DNA of 64,000 nt from an uncultured Pseudomonas sp. (GTDB taxonomy: Bacteria; Pseudomonadota; Gammaproteobacteria; Pseudomonadales; Pseudomonadaceae). The DNA lies in the NCBI RefSeq assembly GCF_913777995.1, contig NZ_CAJYVE010000019.1:1-64000 (forward strand). Reading direction: 5' to 3'. A model generated the notes under the pieces. That model did not search any database. It was not told the DNA's origin and worked only from the letters and a program-made list of their open reading frames with translations. Below, piece by piece: positions 34,506-43,261 of this stretch (the first letter of the stretch is position 1; every line of letters begins with the position of its first letter). A program made the translations under genes and the position numbers.

Positions 34506-36377
34506 CTAAGGAGCAGGCTGCAAACGCCCGACTTCCAGAAGCGCGACGTGCAGGTCCTGCTGCTCGCTGCGATGCAGGTGCTCGTACAGCGTCACACAGC
34601 GGCCCGGTTGGAGCAGGCACAACTGCCCCGGTGTACGGGCATACTCGACGGCCAGGCGCTGGCGATCGATGGGCGTCAGCCCCAGGCAGCCATTTTCGTC
34701 GCTGCGGCCCTCGAACAGCACATCCTCGGCATTCAGTCGCGAAAGGTGCTCCAGCCCCGGTTCGGCCATGCGCACGATGTACCAGACCTGTCGGCCTGGC
34801 GCGCATTCCGCTGTGTCGAGCCGCAGGTCCTGCAGGGCGGCCTGCAGAGGCTGCTGCCCCAGGCGCAGCGCCTGACTGCCCTGTACCCCGATACCCTGGT
34901 CGGTCATCGTCAGGGCTCCCGCCAGACCCTCCACGACCAGCTCCTGACAACCCCGTACCGTCAGGGACTGCCCGGCCTTCACTTGCAGCGCCTCGGGTAG
35001 CGTGCTCACTTCCTGGCCATCCAGCCACAGGCGTGGCGTAGCATGCTGCCCTGCTGCAGCGAGCAGGGCGCAGATCACCGGGCGGTCGGGGTCGTTGTCC
35101 AGGCAGGCTATCAGCACCCGGTCGCCCTCGCTCAGCCGGTGTCCCACAGGAATGCGTTCAACGGCCAGTTGTGCCCGTGGCCAGGTTGGCGGCATTGGTG
35201 CCGAGAGCTGCCAGTCGAAACGCACTGGCAGGCAACCGCTCGCATCAGGCGTACCGCCCATCAGCGTGGCAGGCTGCACACCGCTCGCCGGTGGCCTGGG
35301 GTGCTTGAGCTGGGGGCGGAAGGCATGCGTCCATTCGATCACTTCGAAGTGATTCACATAGTTGTCCAGGGCGTCCTCCTGCGTGCTCTCGGGTACTGCC
35401 AGCTGGGCAACGATCGCGGCGATGTCGTAGGGGTCATGGCCTTCGAAGACTTCAGGCTGGCGGCCGACGTGGCGCAGCCGGGTGACCAGCCAATGGTCAT
35501 TGAAGCGCGGCTGCGAGTGCCCGACCACCCGTACCACCTGTCCGCAAGTCAGCGCCGCGTCGCGGCTCCACCCCTGCACTTGGCGGGTTTGCCCGCGAAG
35601 TCGTTCGAGACGCCGGGCACGACGTTGCAGGTCGCTGTCGGGACCCTGCCGTTCACAGGGCTGATTGTCAGCCTGTGCACAATGCTCGCCCGCTGGGCAG
35701 GCCAGTTCGCCAGGGCTGGCAGGCTCGGGCGTGGCGCTGCGGATGGTCAGGCTTTCGACGAGATCGCCAAGTGCCTGCCCGCTGGCCGGGCAGGGCCCTA
35801 GCGGCAAGGCGCTGGAGCGCTCGGCAAAGCTGCACGGGTCATCGGAAAACACCAGTTGTGTGTCGACGAAGCGGAAATAGAGTCCTTCCTCTTCGCACAG
35901 CCGCTGCAGCAGATGCAGGTCGCTTTCCCGATGCTGCATGCACAATGGGCGAGTCTGGTAGAGCCCTTGCAGGGCCTCGAAGCTGTAGTCCTGCACCGTG
36001 AAACCATGCTCGCCGAGCAGTCGTTCGATGATCTGCGGTGCGCTGAGATGGTGGAAAGCGCGCTGGCATGGCGGGCCATTCAGGCGCCCGAGTGCGGGAC
36101 CCAGCGTCAGGCGGTAGTGGCTCAGGCAGGTGCCGGCGTAGACCTGGGTGACACGGGTGATCTCGCCTGACACGCCGGGGTGTCCGCCAGCGAGGGTCAG
36201 TCGGGCCTGGCGCCCGGTGAGGCGGGCGAGGTCCATGTGGGCTTCCCGGCTGATCAGCTCGACGTCGAAGCGCCAGGGTTCGTTGAGGGCTTCCTGGCCG
36301 GTGTAGCCGGCCACCTGCAGGTCGGGCAGGCAGCCGACGATCTTCAGGGTCATCGGCCAGGGGGGTACTTGGGTCAT
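34506..36377 (-). CDS. vgrG: Type VI secretion VgrG/TssI spike protein (orphan)
   Basis: 623 residues. The gp27-like part (MTLKIVGCLPDLQVAGYTGQ, EALNEPWRFDVELIS, QRLCEEEGLYFRF) spans to about 330. The gp5-like OB fold and beta-helix entry follow (GTPDASGCLPVRFDW, VPVGHRLSEGDRVLIACLDN with a divergent WP-R segment). The last 160 residues (from about GLEHLSRLNAEDVLFEGRSD) form an extension that could carry or bind an effector. No other T6SS gene or effector/immunity pair adjoins, so it is an orphan. ATG 36377 or 36353 could start it. Confidence 0.8.
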   Translation of the reverse strand: MTQVPPWPMTLKIVGCLPDLQVAGYTGQEALNEPWRFDVELISREAHMDLARLTGRQARLTLAGGHPGVSGEITRVTQVYAGTCLSHYRLTLGPALGRLNGPPCQRAFHHLSAPQIIERLLGEHGFTVQDYSFEALQGLYQTRPLCMQHRESDLHLLQRLCEEEGLYFRFVDTQLVFSDDPCSFAERSSALPLGPCPASGQALGDLVESLTIRSATPEPASPGELACPAGEHCAQADNQPCERQGPDSDLQRRARRLERLRGQTRQVQGWSRDAALTCGQVVRVVGHSQPRFNDHWLVTRLRHVGRQPEVFEGHDPYDIAAIVAQLAVPESTQEDALDNYVNHFEVIEWTHAFRPQLKHPRPPASGVQPATLMGGTPDASGCLPVRFDWQLSAPMPPTWPRAQLAVERIPVGHRLSEGDRVLIACLDNDPDRPVICALLAAAGQHATPRLWLDGQEVSTLPEALQVKAGQSLTVRGCQELVVEGLAGALTMTDQGIGVQGSQALRLGQQPLQAALQDLRLDTAECAPGRQVWYIVRMAEPGLEHLSRLNAEDVLFEGRSDENGCLGLTPIDRQRLAVEYARTPGQLCLLQPGRCVTLYEHLHRSEQQDLHVALLEVGRLQPAP

Positions 36378-36667
36378 GCTGGGGACTCTGCATCCACGGG
36401 TTTTCAGGCTGCGAAGGGTACGAAATGCCGGGCGGCAAAAGCATGTTGGTGGGTTATTTCAGAAATGGACTACAGGTCTCGTTACGTGCCGGGTAATTGT
36501 CCAACACGACCCGGGCCGCTTTGCCAGGGGTTCCATCTGCGCGGCGGGCGTATAGAATGCTCGCCCTGTCCCCGGGTGTTCCGGGCAGTATCTTTTCAAC
36601 GTCCTGTACCGAGGCGCGCCAAAGCGGTGCCCGAGCGGCGGGACGCCAGCGAATCAAGAGAGCAGAC

Positions 36668-37369
36668 ATGGGCGCACAGTGGAAAGCCAAACATAAAGAA
36701 GCGGCTGCCAATGCCAAGGGCAAGATTTTCGGCAAGCTGTCCAAGGAAATCATGGTCGCCGCCCGCGCCGGCGCCGATCCTGACATGAACTCGCGCCTGC
36801 GCCTGGTGGTGGAGCAGGCGAAGAAGGCTTCGATGCCGCGTGACACCCTGGAGCGGGCGATCAAGAAGGGTGCCGGCCTGCTGGGCGAGAGCGTGAGCTT
36901 CGAGCGCGTGACCTACGAAGGTTTTGCCCCGCACCGCGTGCCAGTGATCGTCGAGTGCCTTACCGACAACGTCAACCGCACCGTCGCGGAAATCCGCGTG
37001 CTGTTTCGCAAGGGGCAGCTGGGCGCTTCCGGCTCGGTGTCCTGGGATTTCCTGTACCAGGGCATGATCGAGGCCGTGGCCAACACCGAAGGCCTGGACC
37101 CCGAAGAAGCGGCCATCGAAGCCGGCGCTCAGGATTGCGAGATAGGCGAGGATGGGGTGGTGCTGTTCCTCACCGAGCCGACCGACCTCGACGCCGTGTG
37201 CAAGGCGCTGCCTGACCAGGGCTTCACCGTGCAATCCGCGCAACTGGGCTACCGGCCGAAGAACACCGTGGATGGCCTGAATGATGAACAGATGGCCGAG
37301 GTCGAGGCGTTTCTGGAAGCGCTCGACAACCATGACGACGTACAGAACATGTACGTGGGCCTGGCCTGA
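36668..37369 (+). CDS. YebC/PmpR-family DNA-binding protein (YeeN-like)
   Basis: 233 residues. The N-terminus [20 protein letters not shown] lacks the usual MAGHSKWANIKHRK of canonical YebC and looks like the YeeN branch. Core motifs are [50 protein letters not shown] and GSVSWDF. YebC proteins act as transcription regulators (PmpR) or help ribosomes through proline stalls (recent YebC work); the YeeN branch is little studied. ATG 36668 has AAGAG about 8 nt upstream. Confidence 0.88.
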   Translation: MGAQWKAKHKEAAANAKGKIFGKLSKEIMVAARAGADPDMNSRLRLVVEQAKKASMPRDTLERAIKKGAGLLGESVSFERVTYEGFAPHRVPVIVECLTDNVNRTVAEIRVLFRKGQLGASGSVSWDFLYQGMIEAVANTEGLDPEEAAIEAGAQDCEIGEDGVVLFLTEPTDLDAVCKALPDQGFTVQSAQLGYRPKNTVDGLNDEQMAEVEAFLEALDNHDDVQNMYVGLA

Positions 37370-37454
37370 GGCCCGCTCACTGACACTTGGCGGTTTCGCT
37401 CACCAGGACCGTTGCGCTTGAAACCGCCGCCCCGCGCAGACAGGGTCTGTGGCG

Positions 37455-38750
37455 TCATGCCTCAGACAGTTGCAGCAGACGGCGATGTACCTCGTGCATC
37501 GCCGGTCGCGCCAGTACCTGGTCCTGTCGGCAGGCCTGTGCCAGTGCCTGCAGGCGGCTTTCGTCGCTGGCCGCCGGGCAGCGGTCGAGCAATTCCTGCA
37601 AGAGAATCCCGAAAGCCCTCACTTCGATCCGCTCCAGCGCCTGTGCCTGGGCAGCCGCAGGATGGAAGGCGGCTGCACCGAAATCACCCAGCAGGCACCG
37701 ACCGTCTGGTTGCCAGAGAATGTTGTGTGCATACAGGTCGCCGTGGGTCAGCGAGCGCGCATGCAGGTGGGCCGTCACGGCGGCGATACCCGTGGCCAGG
37801 CGCATCAGCGCCGGCAGGTCGAGGGTCAGGTCCGCCGGGTAGCAGTCGCGGGTGCAGGAGTCCAGGCTGGGCGGCCCGGCCAGGTTGCTCCATTCCGGGT
37901 CGATCAGTCCCATGACCAGTCCGCGGCGCTGCTCGGGGTGATCGGTGATTTCTCCCAGAACGTCGATCAGCTGTGGATGCGTGGCGGCAGCCATGCAGGC
38001 CTGCATTTCGTCTAGAGGCGAGCCGTCACTGGTGAGCTCCCCTTTGTACAGTTTGATCGCGACCGGCCGTGAGCCTTCCTCGCTCTGCCACTGGCCCTGC
38101 TGGATGATGCCCGATGCGCCTTCCCCCAGCTGCTGGCTGACCGTCAACTGCCGCCAGGGTATGCGGCGAATGCGCGCCGGCGCCGGGCAGGTACTGAACG
38201 GATTGCCGGCGTGGGCAAGCCAGGCCAGTGCCGGCATGCTCAGCAGCCAGTCGGGCAGGGTGTACAGCCGATTGGAGGCGATGCGCAGCAGTTCCAGGCG
38301 GTGACAGTTCGCCAGGCTGGCCGGCAGGCTGCGCAGCCGGTTGCCCGCCAGCATCAGTTTTTGCAGGTCGCTGCAGTGGCCCAGTTGCTCAGGCAGGCTT
38401 TCCAGGTGGTTGTCGGTGAGGATCAGCCAGCGCAGGTGGGCGGGCAGCGCCTGGGGAGGTACATGTTCGATGCGATTGGCCTTGAAGCCGATCATGCTCA
38501 GCCGCTTGCAGCGTCCCAGCGCAGATGGCAGCTCGGTGAAACGGTTTTCCGAGGCGAACAGCACTTCGAGACGATGCAGTCGGTACAAGTCATCGGGTAG
38601 CTGATCCAGAGCGTTGCCGCTGAGGTTCAGCACGCGAAGCGTGTCGGCCAGCTCGAAGATTTCCGGCGGAAACTGCTCCAGGCCGCAGCTCAGGTCGAGG
38701 CGTTCGATACCGGCCAGGCGGCCGGCGCGCAGGTCTGCAAGGGTGTGCAT
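37455..38750 (-). CDS. Leucine-rich-repeat protein with C-terminal Ser/Thr-type kinase domain
   Basis: 431 residues. About six to seven LRR units at residues 15-200 (LRVLNLSGNALDQLPDDLYR; LRWLILTDNHLESLPEQLG; LQKLMLAGNRLRSLPASLA) precede a eukaryote-like kinase fold. Glycine loop LGEGASGIIQQG, ATP-binding Lys in VAIKLYKG, catalytic HGDLYAHNIL and the metal loop LLGDFGAAAF are all present, so it should be active. The activation segment and C-lobe are short. Likely cytoplasmic; substrate unknown. Confidence 0.88.
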   Translation of the reverse strand: MHTLADLRAGRLAGIERLDLSCGLEQFPPEIFELADTLRVLNLSGNALDQLPDDLYRLHRLEVLFASENRFTELPSALGRCKRLSMIGFKANRIEHVPPQALPAHLRWLILTDNHLESLPEQLGHCSDLQKLMLAGNRLRSLPASLANCHRLELLRIASNRLYTLPDWLLSMPALAWLAHAGNPFSTCPAPARIRRIPWRQLTVSQQLGEGASGIIQQGQWQSEEGSRPVAIKLYKGELTSDGSPLDEMQACMAAATHPQLIDVLGEITDHPEQRRGLVMGLIDPEWSNLAGPPSLDSCTRDCYPADLTLDLPALMRLATGIAAVTAHLHARSLTHGDLYAHNILWQPDGRCLLGDFGAAAFHPAAAQAQALERIEVRAFGILLQELLDRCPAASDESRLQALAQACRQDQVLARPAMHEVHRRLLQLSEA

Positions 38751-38821
38751 CGGGCAAGTCGTCCAGCGAAGGAGGGCGGGGAATGCTGAGGGGCGGCCGG
38801 GGTCAGCGGCCGCCGCCTGAT

Positions 38822-39958
38822 TCAGCGCAGGTCGTGCACCATGCGCGACAGTGTGGAGAGCACGTCAACGCCCAGCTTCTTCGAGCGCTCGCCAGACCAG
38901 CCGGTGCGCGGGTTGGGCGCATCGTCATGGTCCTTGAACGGCATTTCCAGGGTCAGTGCCAGGCATTGGTAGCGTTCGCCGACGCTATTGCAGGCCAGGG
39001 TCATGTTGGCCTGCCCCGGTGCACTGAGCGGGTACCCGTGCACGCTCTGGAAGTCCTTGGTGATGCTCTCCAGGGTTCTGCGGAACTGGGCTTCCAGCTC
39101 GGCCTGCTTCGGCGTGTAGCCAGGGTTGCCTTCGCAGGCGGCGGTGAATACATGTGGAATGTCTTCGTCGCCGTGGGCGTCGAGGAACATGTCGACACCA
39201 TACTTTTCCATCTGCTGCTGGACGAAGTGCACCTCGGGAGTGTCTTCGGCATTGGCGTCCTGCCAGGCCCGGTTGAGGTCCTTGCCACGTGCGTTGGTGC
39301 GCAGGTGGCCGTGGAAGGCTCCGTCGGGGTTCATGTTCGGCACCAGATACAGATCGGCGGCGCTCAGCAGCTGCTGCAGGCTGGTGTCGGCAGGCGCTTG
39401 CAGGCGTTCGATGATGCCTTCCATGAACCACTCGGCCATGTGCTCGCCAGGGTGCTGCTGGGCGATGATCCAGATCTTGCGCTTGCCCGGTGCGCCATCG
39501 CCTTTGCGCAACAGCGGGATGCTGCGGCCCTCGACGCTCTGCCCGGTGGCCAGACGTTGGCAGCCGGCCTGTTGTTCTGCCTGGGTGATCAGCCGGTCAT
39601 GGCGCGCGCGGCTATAGGGTTCGAAATAGGCGAACCAGACCTGCGGCCCCTCAGCCTCGTAGGTGAATGTCAGTGCCTGGCCGTCGAAGCTCGATGGCAC
39701 GCGGAACCAGTCGTATCCGTTGGTGGAGGCGACGGCGTTGTAGCCGCGCCAGGCGTGGCCATAGCTGGAACCGCCGGCATTGCCGAGCCTGAAGGTGTAG
39801 CGCTGGCCTGGCACCAGGGCCTCGACCTTGAAGTGGAACCATTGGTAATGCGCGCTGTGGGTATCCGGGCGGATAGCCAGCTCGATGGCTGCCGGGTTAC
39901 CGGCGTCGATGACTTCAATGTTGCCGCTGTCGAAATCGGCACGGATGATCGGACTCAC
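38822..39958 (-). CDS. M14-family zinc carboxypeptidase
   Basis: 378 residues from GTG 39958, chosen because AGGGAG lies 5-6 nt upstream; ATG 39979 has none. The N-terminal beta domain of cytosolic carboxypeptidases (FDSGNIEVIDAG with HYQWFHFKVEAL) is followed by the catalytic domain: zinc ligands in QQHPGEHMAEWF (HxxE), third His in FLDAHGDEDIPHV, catalytic Glu in LTLEMPFKD. It resembles the AGBL-type cytosolic carboxypeptidases that trim C-terminal residues; the bacterial substrate is unknown. Confidence 0.88.
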   Translation of the reverse strand: MSPIIRADFDSGNIEVIDAGNPAAIELAIRPDTHSAHYQWFHFKVEALVPGQRYTFRLGNAGGSSYGHAWRGYNAVASTNGYDWFRVPSSFDGQALTFTYEAEGPQVWFAYFEPYSRARHDRLITQAEQQAGCQRLATGQSVEGRSIPLLRKGDGAPGKRKIWIIAQQHPGEHMAEWFMEGIIERLQAPADTSLQQLLSAADLYLVPNMNPDGAFHGHLRTNARGKDLNRAWQDANAEDTPEVHFVQQQMEKYGVDMFLDAHGDEDIPHVFTAACEGNPGYTPKQAELEAQFRRTLESITKDFQSVHGYPLSAPGQANMTLACNSVGERYQCLALTLEMPFKDHDDAPNPRTGWSGERSKKLGVDVLSTLSRMVHDLR

Positions 39959-40048
39959 GTGGTCTCCCTGTAGGCGCATGCACAGAACATGGCGGTTACT
40001 TTACAGGGATTGAGCCGCGCGGTTCAGTCGTGAATGGGTCATTGACGA

Positions 40049-40591
40049 TCAGCTGAAGGTTTCCACGGCCGTCAGAAGGCTGCAGACGAACGTGACGGCC
40101 AGGCACCAGGCCAGTGTTCCCTTGGGTTTGCGGCGATGCCAGCCGCTGGCGCCCAATAGTGCCGCTGGGGTACGCAGGCGCTGCCACAGCCGTTCGCTGG
40201 CCTGAAAGGCGGCCAGGTGGGCCGGGTCGGCGTCCAGCCAGTGACGGAATTCGATTCGCTGGCTGGGTGTGGCCGAAGGGTTCTGCAGGTGGATGTACCA
40301 GGCATCGGCGCTGTCGTGGATGGCCAAGGGTGCAGCCGGATCTGCCAGGTGGCGATGGGCATGGCGCATGGCGCGCAGCATGGCGCGTTCCACCTTGGCG
40401 GCGTCTACCTGCATGAAGGCGGCGACTTCGGCATGCGAACGCTGCTCCAGCCGACAGAGCAGGAAGATCTGCCGGGTACGTCGCGACAGCTTGCGCAGTC
40501 GGCGGGCGAGTGCAAGGTCCTGCGTGCTGACGTCGGAGGCGGCCGGCCTGGAGCCCGGCAATGCAGACAAAATCTGGCTACTCATGGGCAT
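40049..40591 (-). CDS. Sigma-region-4 / FecR N-terminal domain fusion with membrane anchor
   Basis: 180 residues. Residues 25-85 read as ECF sigma region 4 (LRKLSRRTRQIFLLCRLEQR with SHAEVAAFMQVDAAKVERAM). Residues 90-145 read as the FecR N-terminal DUF4880 domain (ADAWYIHLQNPSATPSQRIE with FRHWLDADPAHLAAF). The chain ends in a membrane helix (TLAWCLAVTFVCSLLTAV), so region 2 of sigma and the periplasmic FecR domain are both missing. A Fur box lies upstream and PrrF farther up. It may be a remnant or a small iron-controlled anti-sigma-like protein. Confidence 0.7.
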   Translation of the reverse strand: MPMSSQILSALPGSRPAASDVSTQDLALARRLRKLSRRTRQIFLLCRLEQRSHAEVAAFMQVDAAKVERAMLRAMRHAHRHLADPAAPLAIHDSADAWYIHLQNPSATPSQRIEFRHWLDADPAHLAAFQASERLWQRLRTPAALLGASGWHRRKPKGTLAWCLAVTFVCSLLTAVETFS

Positions 40592-40664
40592 CGCTCGTGG
40601 AGGGTCCTGGAAGAAAGGTCATGCCGAGGAGGTGGCATCCATAATTAAAACAGGCTAGTGCAAC

Positions 40665-40679
40665 CGATAAGCATTCTCA
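40665..40679 (-). promoter_or_regulatory. Fur box upstream of the sigma/FecR fusion gene
   Basis: CGATAAGCATTCTCA matches 12 of 14 fixed positions of TGATAAT-n-ATTATCA. It lies 74 bp before the start at 40591. Confidence 0.65.
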
Positions 40680-40816
40680 AGTGTTAGACATGAACAATTG
40701 CCTGATTCCATCGTGTCGTGAGGAAGATTCTATGACCCGACAGGGTGAGCCTTTGTTATGCTGCGCGGCATATGCAGCACCTTCCGACTTCATTAGCCTG
40801 AAGCAGCGAAAAACCA

Positions 40817-40926
40817 AAAAAAAGACCCGGCAAAAAGCCGGGTCAAAAACCGTGATTAGCCTGATGAGGAGATAATCCTGGAGTCGACCTGTGACTCCGG
40901 GGTTACCCGCCAGTCTCGCGACCAGC
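40817..40926 (-). ncRNA. prrF: PrrF-type iron-responsive small RNA
   Basis: Fur-repressed, Hfq-dependent sRNA that blocks iron-using protein mRNAs when iron is scarce. The minus strand begins CTGGTCGCGAGA, has a central ACAGGTCGACTCCAGG, then the conserved target-pairing core ATTATCTCCTCATCAGGC, and ends in terminator GACCCGGC-TTTTT-GCCGGGTC followed by eight T. The length of about 110 nt and a near-perfect Fur box at the promoter fit PrrF1/PrrF2. I cannot say which paralogue it is; no second copy is nearby. Confidence 0.9.
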
Positions 40927-40934
40927 GAGATAAA

Positions 40935-40949
40935 TAATAATCATTATCA
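40935..40949 (-). promoter_or_regulatory. Fur box of the PrrF promoter
   Basis: TAATAATCATTATCA matches 13 of 14 fixed positions of the 7-1-7 Fur motif and overlaps the expected -10 region (TATTTAT) of the sRNA. Confidence 0.9.
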
Positions 40950-41146
40950 TTTTTCGTTCAAGGCTTTTTCCGCATTGATTGAAATATACAATCCATCTGG
41001 CGTGATCGATGGAGTGTGTCTTTTCTAAAGTGGCGTGATGCCACTGCTTCCCCCTTCACTTTTTTCCTTATACCGCCTTGCGCTTCGCCGGGCGCTGCCC
41101 GCTGCCGCGCGTGGCTGGCGGGATGGGGTGCAGAAAGGGAATGACG

Positions 41147-41508
41147 AAAAGCACGAAGGGGAGCCTGGGCTCCCCTTCAAGGTTTCTTGGTATGCTCTTT
41201 TTGTTTTTCGGGTGGCCTGTTGTTGTTCTTGGTAGCCTGGCCCGTTCCTGCTTTGGCGACCCCCATGCGGGGTCAAGAGCAAACGTATTTTTTTGAGCGC
41301 TGATCGATCTTCGGTGAAAGATCCAACCTGTCGTGTAGCTGCCTTGGGCAGTCTTGTTGTTCTGTGACCGGTCGTGGGCACGCGGCCCGTGAAGCGATCG
41401 ACTTCAAAAAAATCAGTTGGCTGCGTCTCTGTCCGTGTTGTTCTTGTTATGTCAGAGCCGGTGCATCTTGTTTTTATTGGGTTGCTGCGTTTCTTGTTCT
41501 TGTTATGC
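41147..41508 (-). ncRNA. CrcZ/CrcY/CrcX-type Crc-Hfq decoy RNA
   Basis: About 360 nt. On the minus strand it carries at least five A-rich catabolite-activity motifs: AACAAGAACAAGAAA (about 41505), AATAAAAACAAGA (41478), AACAAGAACAACA (41450), AACAACAAGA (41362) and CAAGAACAACAACA (41232), plus AAAAACAAAAAGAG (41207). They titrate Hfq/Crc and so relieve catabolite repression. It ends in an 11-bp GC-rich hairpin (41155-41178) followed by a T-rich stretch. The 5' end is set from the sigma-54 promoter. Which of crcZ, crcY or crcX it is cannot be told without the cbrB context. Confidence 0.85.
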
Positions 41509-41517
41509 CTGTATCTA

Positions 41518-41533
41518 AGCAGATGCCGTGCCA
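41518..41533 (-). promoter_or_regulatory. Sigma-54 promoter of the Crc decoy RNA
   Basis: The minus strand reads TGGCACGGCATCTGCT, i.e. TGGCAC-N5-(T)TGCT, the -24/-12 consensus with one change. CrcZ-type RNAs are known to use RpoN with CbrB; a GTGTTACCC half-site about 120 bp upstream (near 41650) may be part of a CbrB site. Confidence 0.85.
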
Positions 41534-41877
41534 GTTTTTTAAAATCCCCGAAAACCGGGGGCTTCACGCCACTCTCATCGGCTCTATCAACCTGTTCATC
41601 TGTCTGAAATGTTTCCGTGCTACCCGAACACCTGAGCAGATGCGTATGCAGGGTAACACCCTGTGACAAGCTGTCGCACGGCTAGCCCGACAGGCGTAGC
41701 GATGTCAAGGTGCTGCTTGCTCTTCGTTGATGGGAAAACGCTGGGAGGGGTTCGACATCCGGGGGCCTGATGTGCATCGGTGACCGGGCTTGGTGAAGAT
41801 GTGCCGAACGGTCGGTCTCTTGTCGGCGTGGGGGTGTAAGGTAAGTGATGCAACACATCCGCTTTCTGGAGGTGAAC

Positions 41878-42060
41878 ATGAGCACTGCGATGCTGCACAA
41901 GATGCAAGTCAACGGCTACCAGGTGATCAGTGTGAACAACGGACCCTGGCGGGTCTGCACCGACCATGACCGGCTGGCCACTTTCAATACCCGCGATGAG
42001 GCGATGGCCTACGCGGTGTGTCTGCCGACCCGGACAGCCCGGCCAGATACCCATCACTGA
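41878..42060 (+). CDS. Hypothetical protein, 60 aa
   Basis: ATG 41878 has GGAGG 7 nt upstream. It starts MSTAMLHKMQVNGYQVISVN and contains a single small beta-rich segment (YQVISVNNGPWRVCTDHDRL) with a following helix (TRDEAMAYAVCL), reminiscent of small DUF2188-like folds but not assignable. A shared terminator separates it from acdS. Confidence 0.65.
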   Translation: MSTAMLHKMQVNGYQVISVNNGPWRVCTDHDRLATFNTRDEAMAYAVCLPTRTARPDTHH

Positions 42061-42065
42061 TCGCT

Positions 42066-42095
42066 AGGCCCCGGTCGTGGCAGTGGCCGGGGCCT
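42066..42095. terminator. Bidirectional terminator between the 60-aa gene and acdS
   Basis: Stem AGGCCCCGG (42066-42074) with CCGGGGCCT (42087-42095) and a 12-nt loop. Confidence 0.6.
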
Positions 42096-42105
42096 TGGCA
42101 GATTT

Positions 42106-43122
42106 TCAACCGTTGCGGAACAGGAAGCTGTAGGCATTGAGCGCCGGCACGCCACCCAGGTGTGCATACAGCACGCGCGAGCCTTCGGGGAACTCGCCGT
42201 TGCGTACCTTATCGATCATCCCGTGCATGGATTTGCCCTCGTACACCGGGTCGGTCAATACGCCTTCGAGTCTGGCGCACAGGCGGATCGCCTCGAGCGT
42301 GCCCTCGTTCGGCAAACCGTATTCCGGTCCACCATAACGGGTGTCGAGTATCACGTCCTCGGCGGTGATGGGCTGGTCCAGCTCCACCAGTTCCGCGGTG
42401 TGCCGGGCAATGCGCAGGATCTGCGCATGGGTCTTCTCGGGCTTGGCCGAAGCGTCGATGCCGATCACGCGTCTGGCCCGGCCGTCTGCCGCGAAGCCGG
42501 CGACCATGCCCGCCTGGGTGCTGCCGGTCACCGAGCAGACCACGATGTAGTCAAAGGTGAACCCCAGAGCCTGCTCCTGGGCACGCACTTCTTCGGCGAA
42601 ACCGACGAAACCCAGACCGCCATAAGGGTGTTCCGAGCAACCGGCCGGGATAGGGAACGGCTTGCCACCGGCAGCCCTGACATCGGCCATGGCCTGTTCC
42701 CAGCTGGGGCGGATACCGATATCGAAGCCTGCGGCGTCGAGCCTTACATCAGCCCCCATGATCCTGGACATCTCGATATTACCCACCCGGTCATAGACCG
42801 CATCGGAGTAGTTGACCCAGTTTTCCTGCACCAGTACGCACTTCATGCCCAGGTGCGCGGCAACCGCTGCGACCTGCCGGGTCTGGTTGGACTGGATGCC
42901 GCCGATCGACACCAGCGTGTCGTAGCCACCAGCCAGAGCCTCGGGAATCAGATATTCCAGCTTGCGCGTCTTGTTGCCGCCGAATGCCAGCCCACTGTTG
43001 CAGTCTTCGCGTTTGGCATACAGCTCGACCTTGCCGCCCAGATGTTCGCTCAGGCGCTTGAGCGGGGTGATTGGCGAAGGTCCGAAGGTGAGGGGATAGC
43101 GCGGGAATTTCTCAAGGTTCAT
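42106..43122 (-). CDS. acdS: 1-aminocyclopropane-1-carboxylate (ACC) deaminase
   Basis: 338 residues, the exact family length, starting [20 protein letters not shown]. It cleaves ACC, the ethylene precursor of plants, to ammonia and 2-oxobutyrate. The PLP Lys is K51 (GGNKTRK). Residues that separate true ACC deaminases from D-cysteine desulfhydrases are in place: Tyr294 and Glu295 (DPVYEGKS) and Leu322 (YAHLGG). ATG 43122 fits; 43176 adds an unrelated extension. Lrp-type acdR is divergent across a 139-bp AT-rich region, the classic acdS layout of plant-growth-promoting pseudomonads. Confidence 0.95.
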   Translation of the reverse strand: MNLEKFPRYPLTFGPSPITPLKRLSEHLGGKVELYAKREDCNSGLAFGGNKTRKLEYLIPEALAGGYDTLVSIGGIQSNQTRQVAAVAAHLGMKCVLVQENWVNYSDAVYDRVGNIEMSRIMGADVRLDAAGFDIGIRPSWEQAMADVRAAGGKPFPIPAGCSEHPYGGLGFVGFAEEVRAQEQALGFTFDYIVVCSVTGSTQAGMVAGFAADGRARRVIGIDASAKPEKTHAQILRIARHTAELVELDQPITAEDVILDTRYGGPEYGLPNEGTLEAIRLCARLEGVLTDPVYEGKSMHGMIDKVRNGEFPEGSRVLYAHLGGVPALNAYSFLFRNG

Positions 43123-43261
43123 GGCACGGCTCCATCGTCTGATTGCGATGCCTTGAAGCCTAGAAAAGATCGTCAAAAAGCGGATTGCAAAAAATGCGAT
43201 GAAAAAATAACAAAAGTCAGCTTATCTTTGATTGACGAAATATAAGTTCGTGGAAAGGCTA
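43123..43261. promoter_or_regulatory. Divergent acdS/acdR control region
   Basis: 139 bp, far more AT-rich than its surroundings. ATTGCGATG (43142-43150) is partly repeated as TGCGATG (43195-43201). ATTGCA-AAAAA-TGCGAT (43184-43200) is a near palindrome, a candidate AcdR half-site pair. In studied strains AcdR activates acdS in response to ACC and leucine status. Confidence 0.55.

Noticed and set aside
40681-40875. 64-aa plus-strand frame over the PrrF region
   Set aside because: It reads the antisense of the PrrF terminator (poly-Lys end); no ribosome-binding site.
41025-41669. 214-aa open frame on the minus strand rich in Thr, Arg and Gln
   Set aside because: Its composition comes from the repeated AAC/AAG motifs of the Crc decoy RNA; the promoter, terminator and motifs fit an sRNA and there is no ribosome-binding site or family match.
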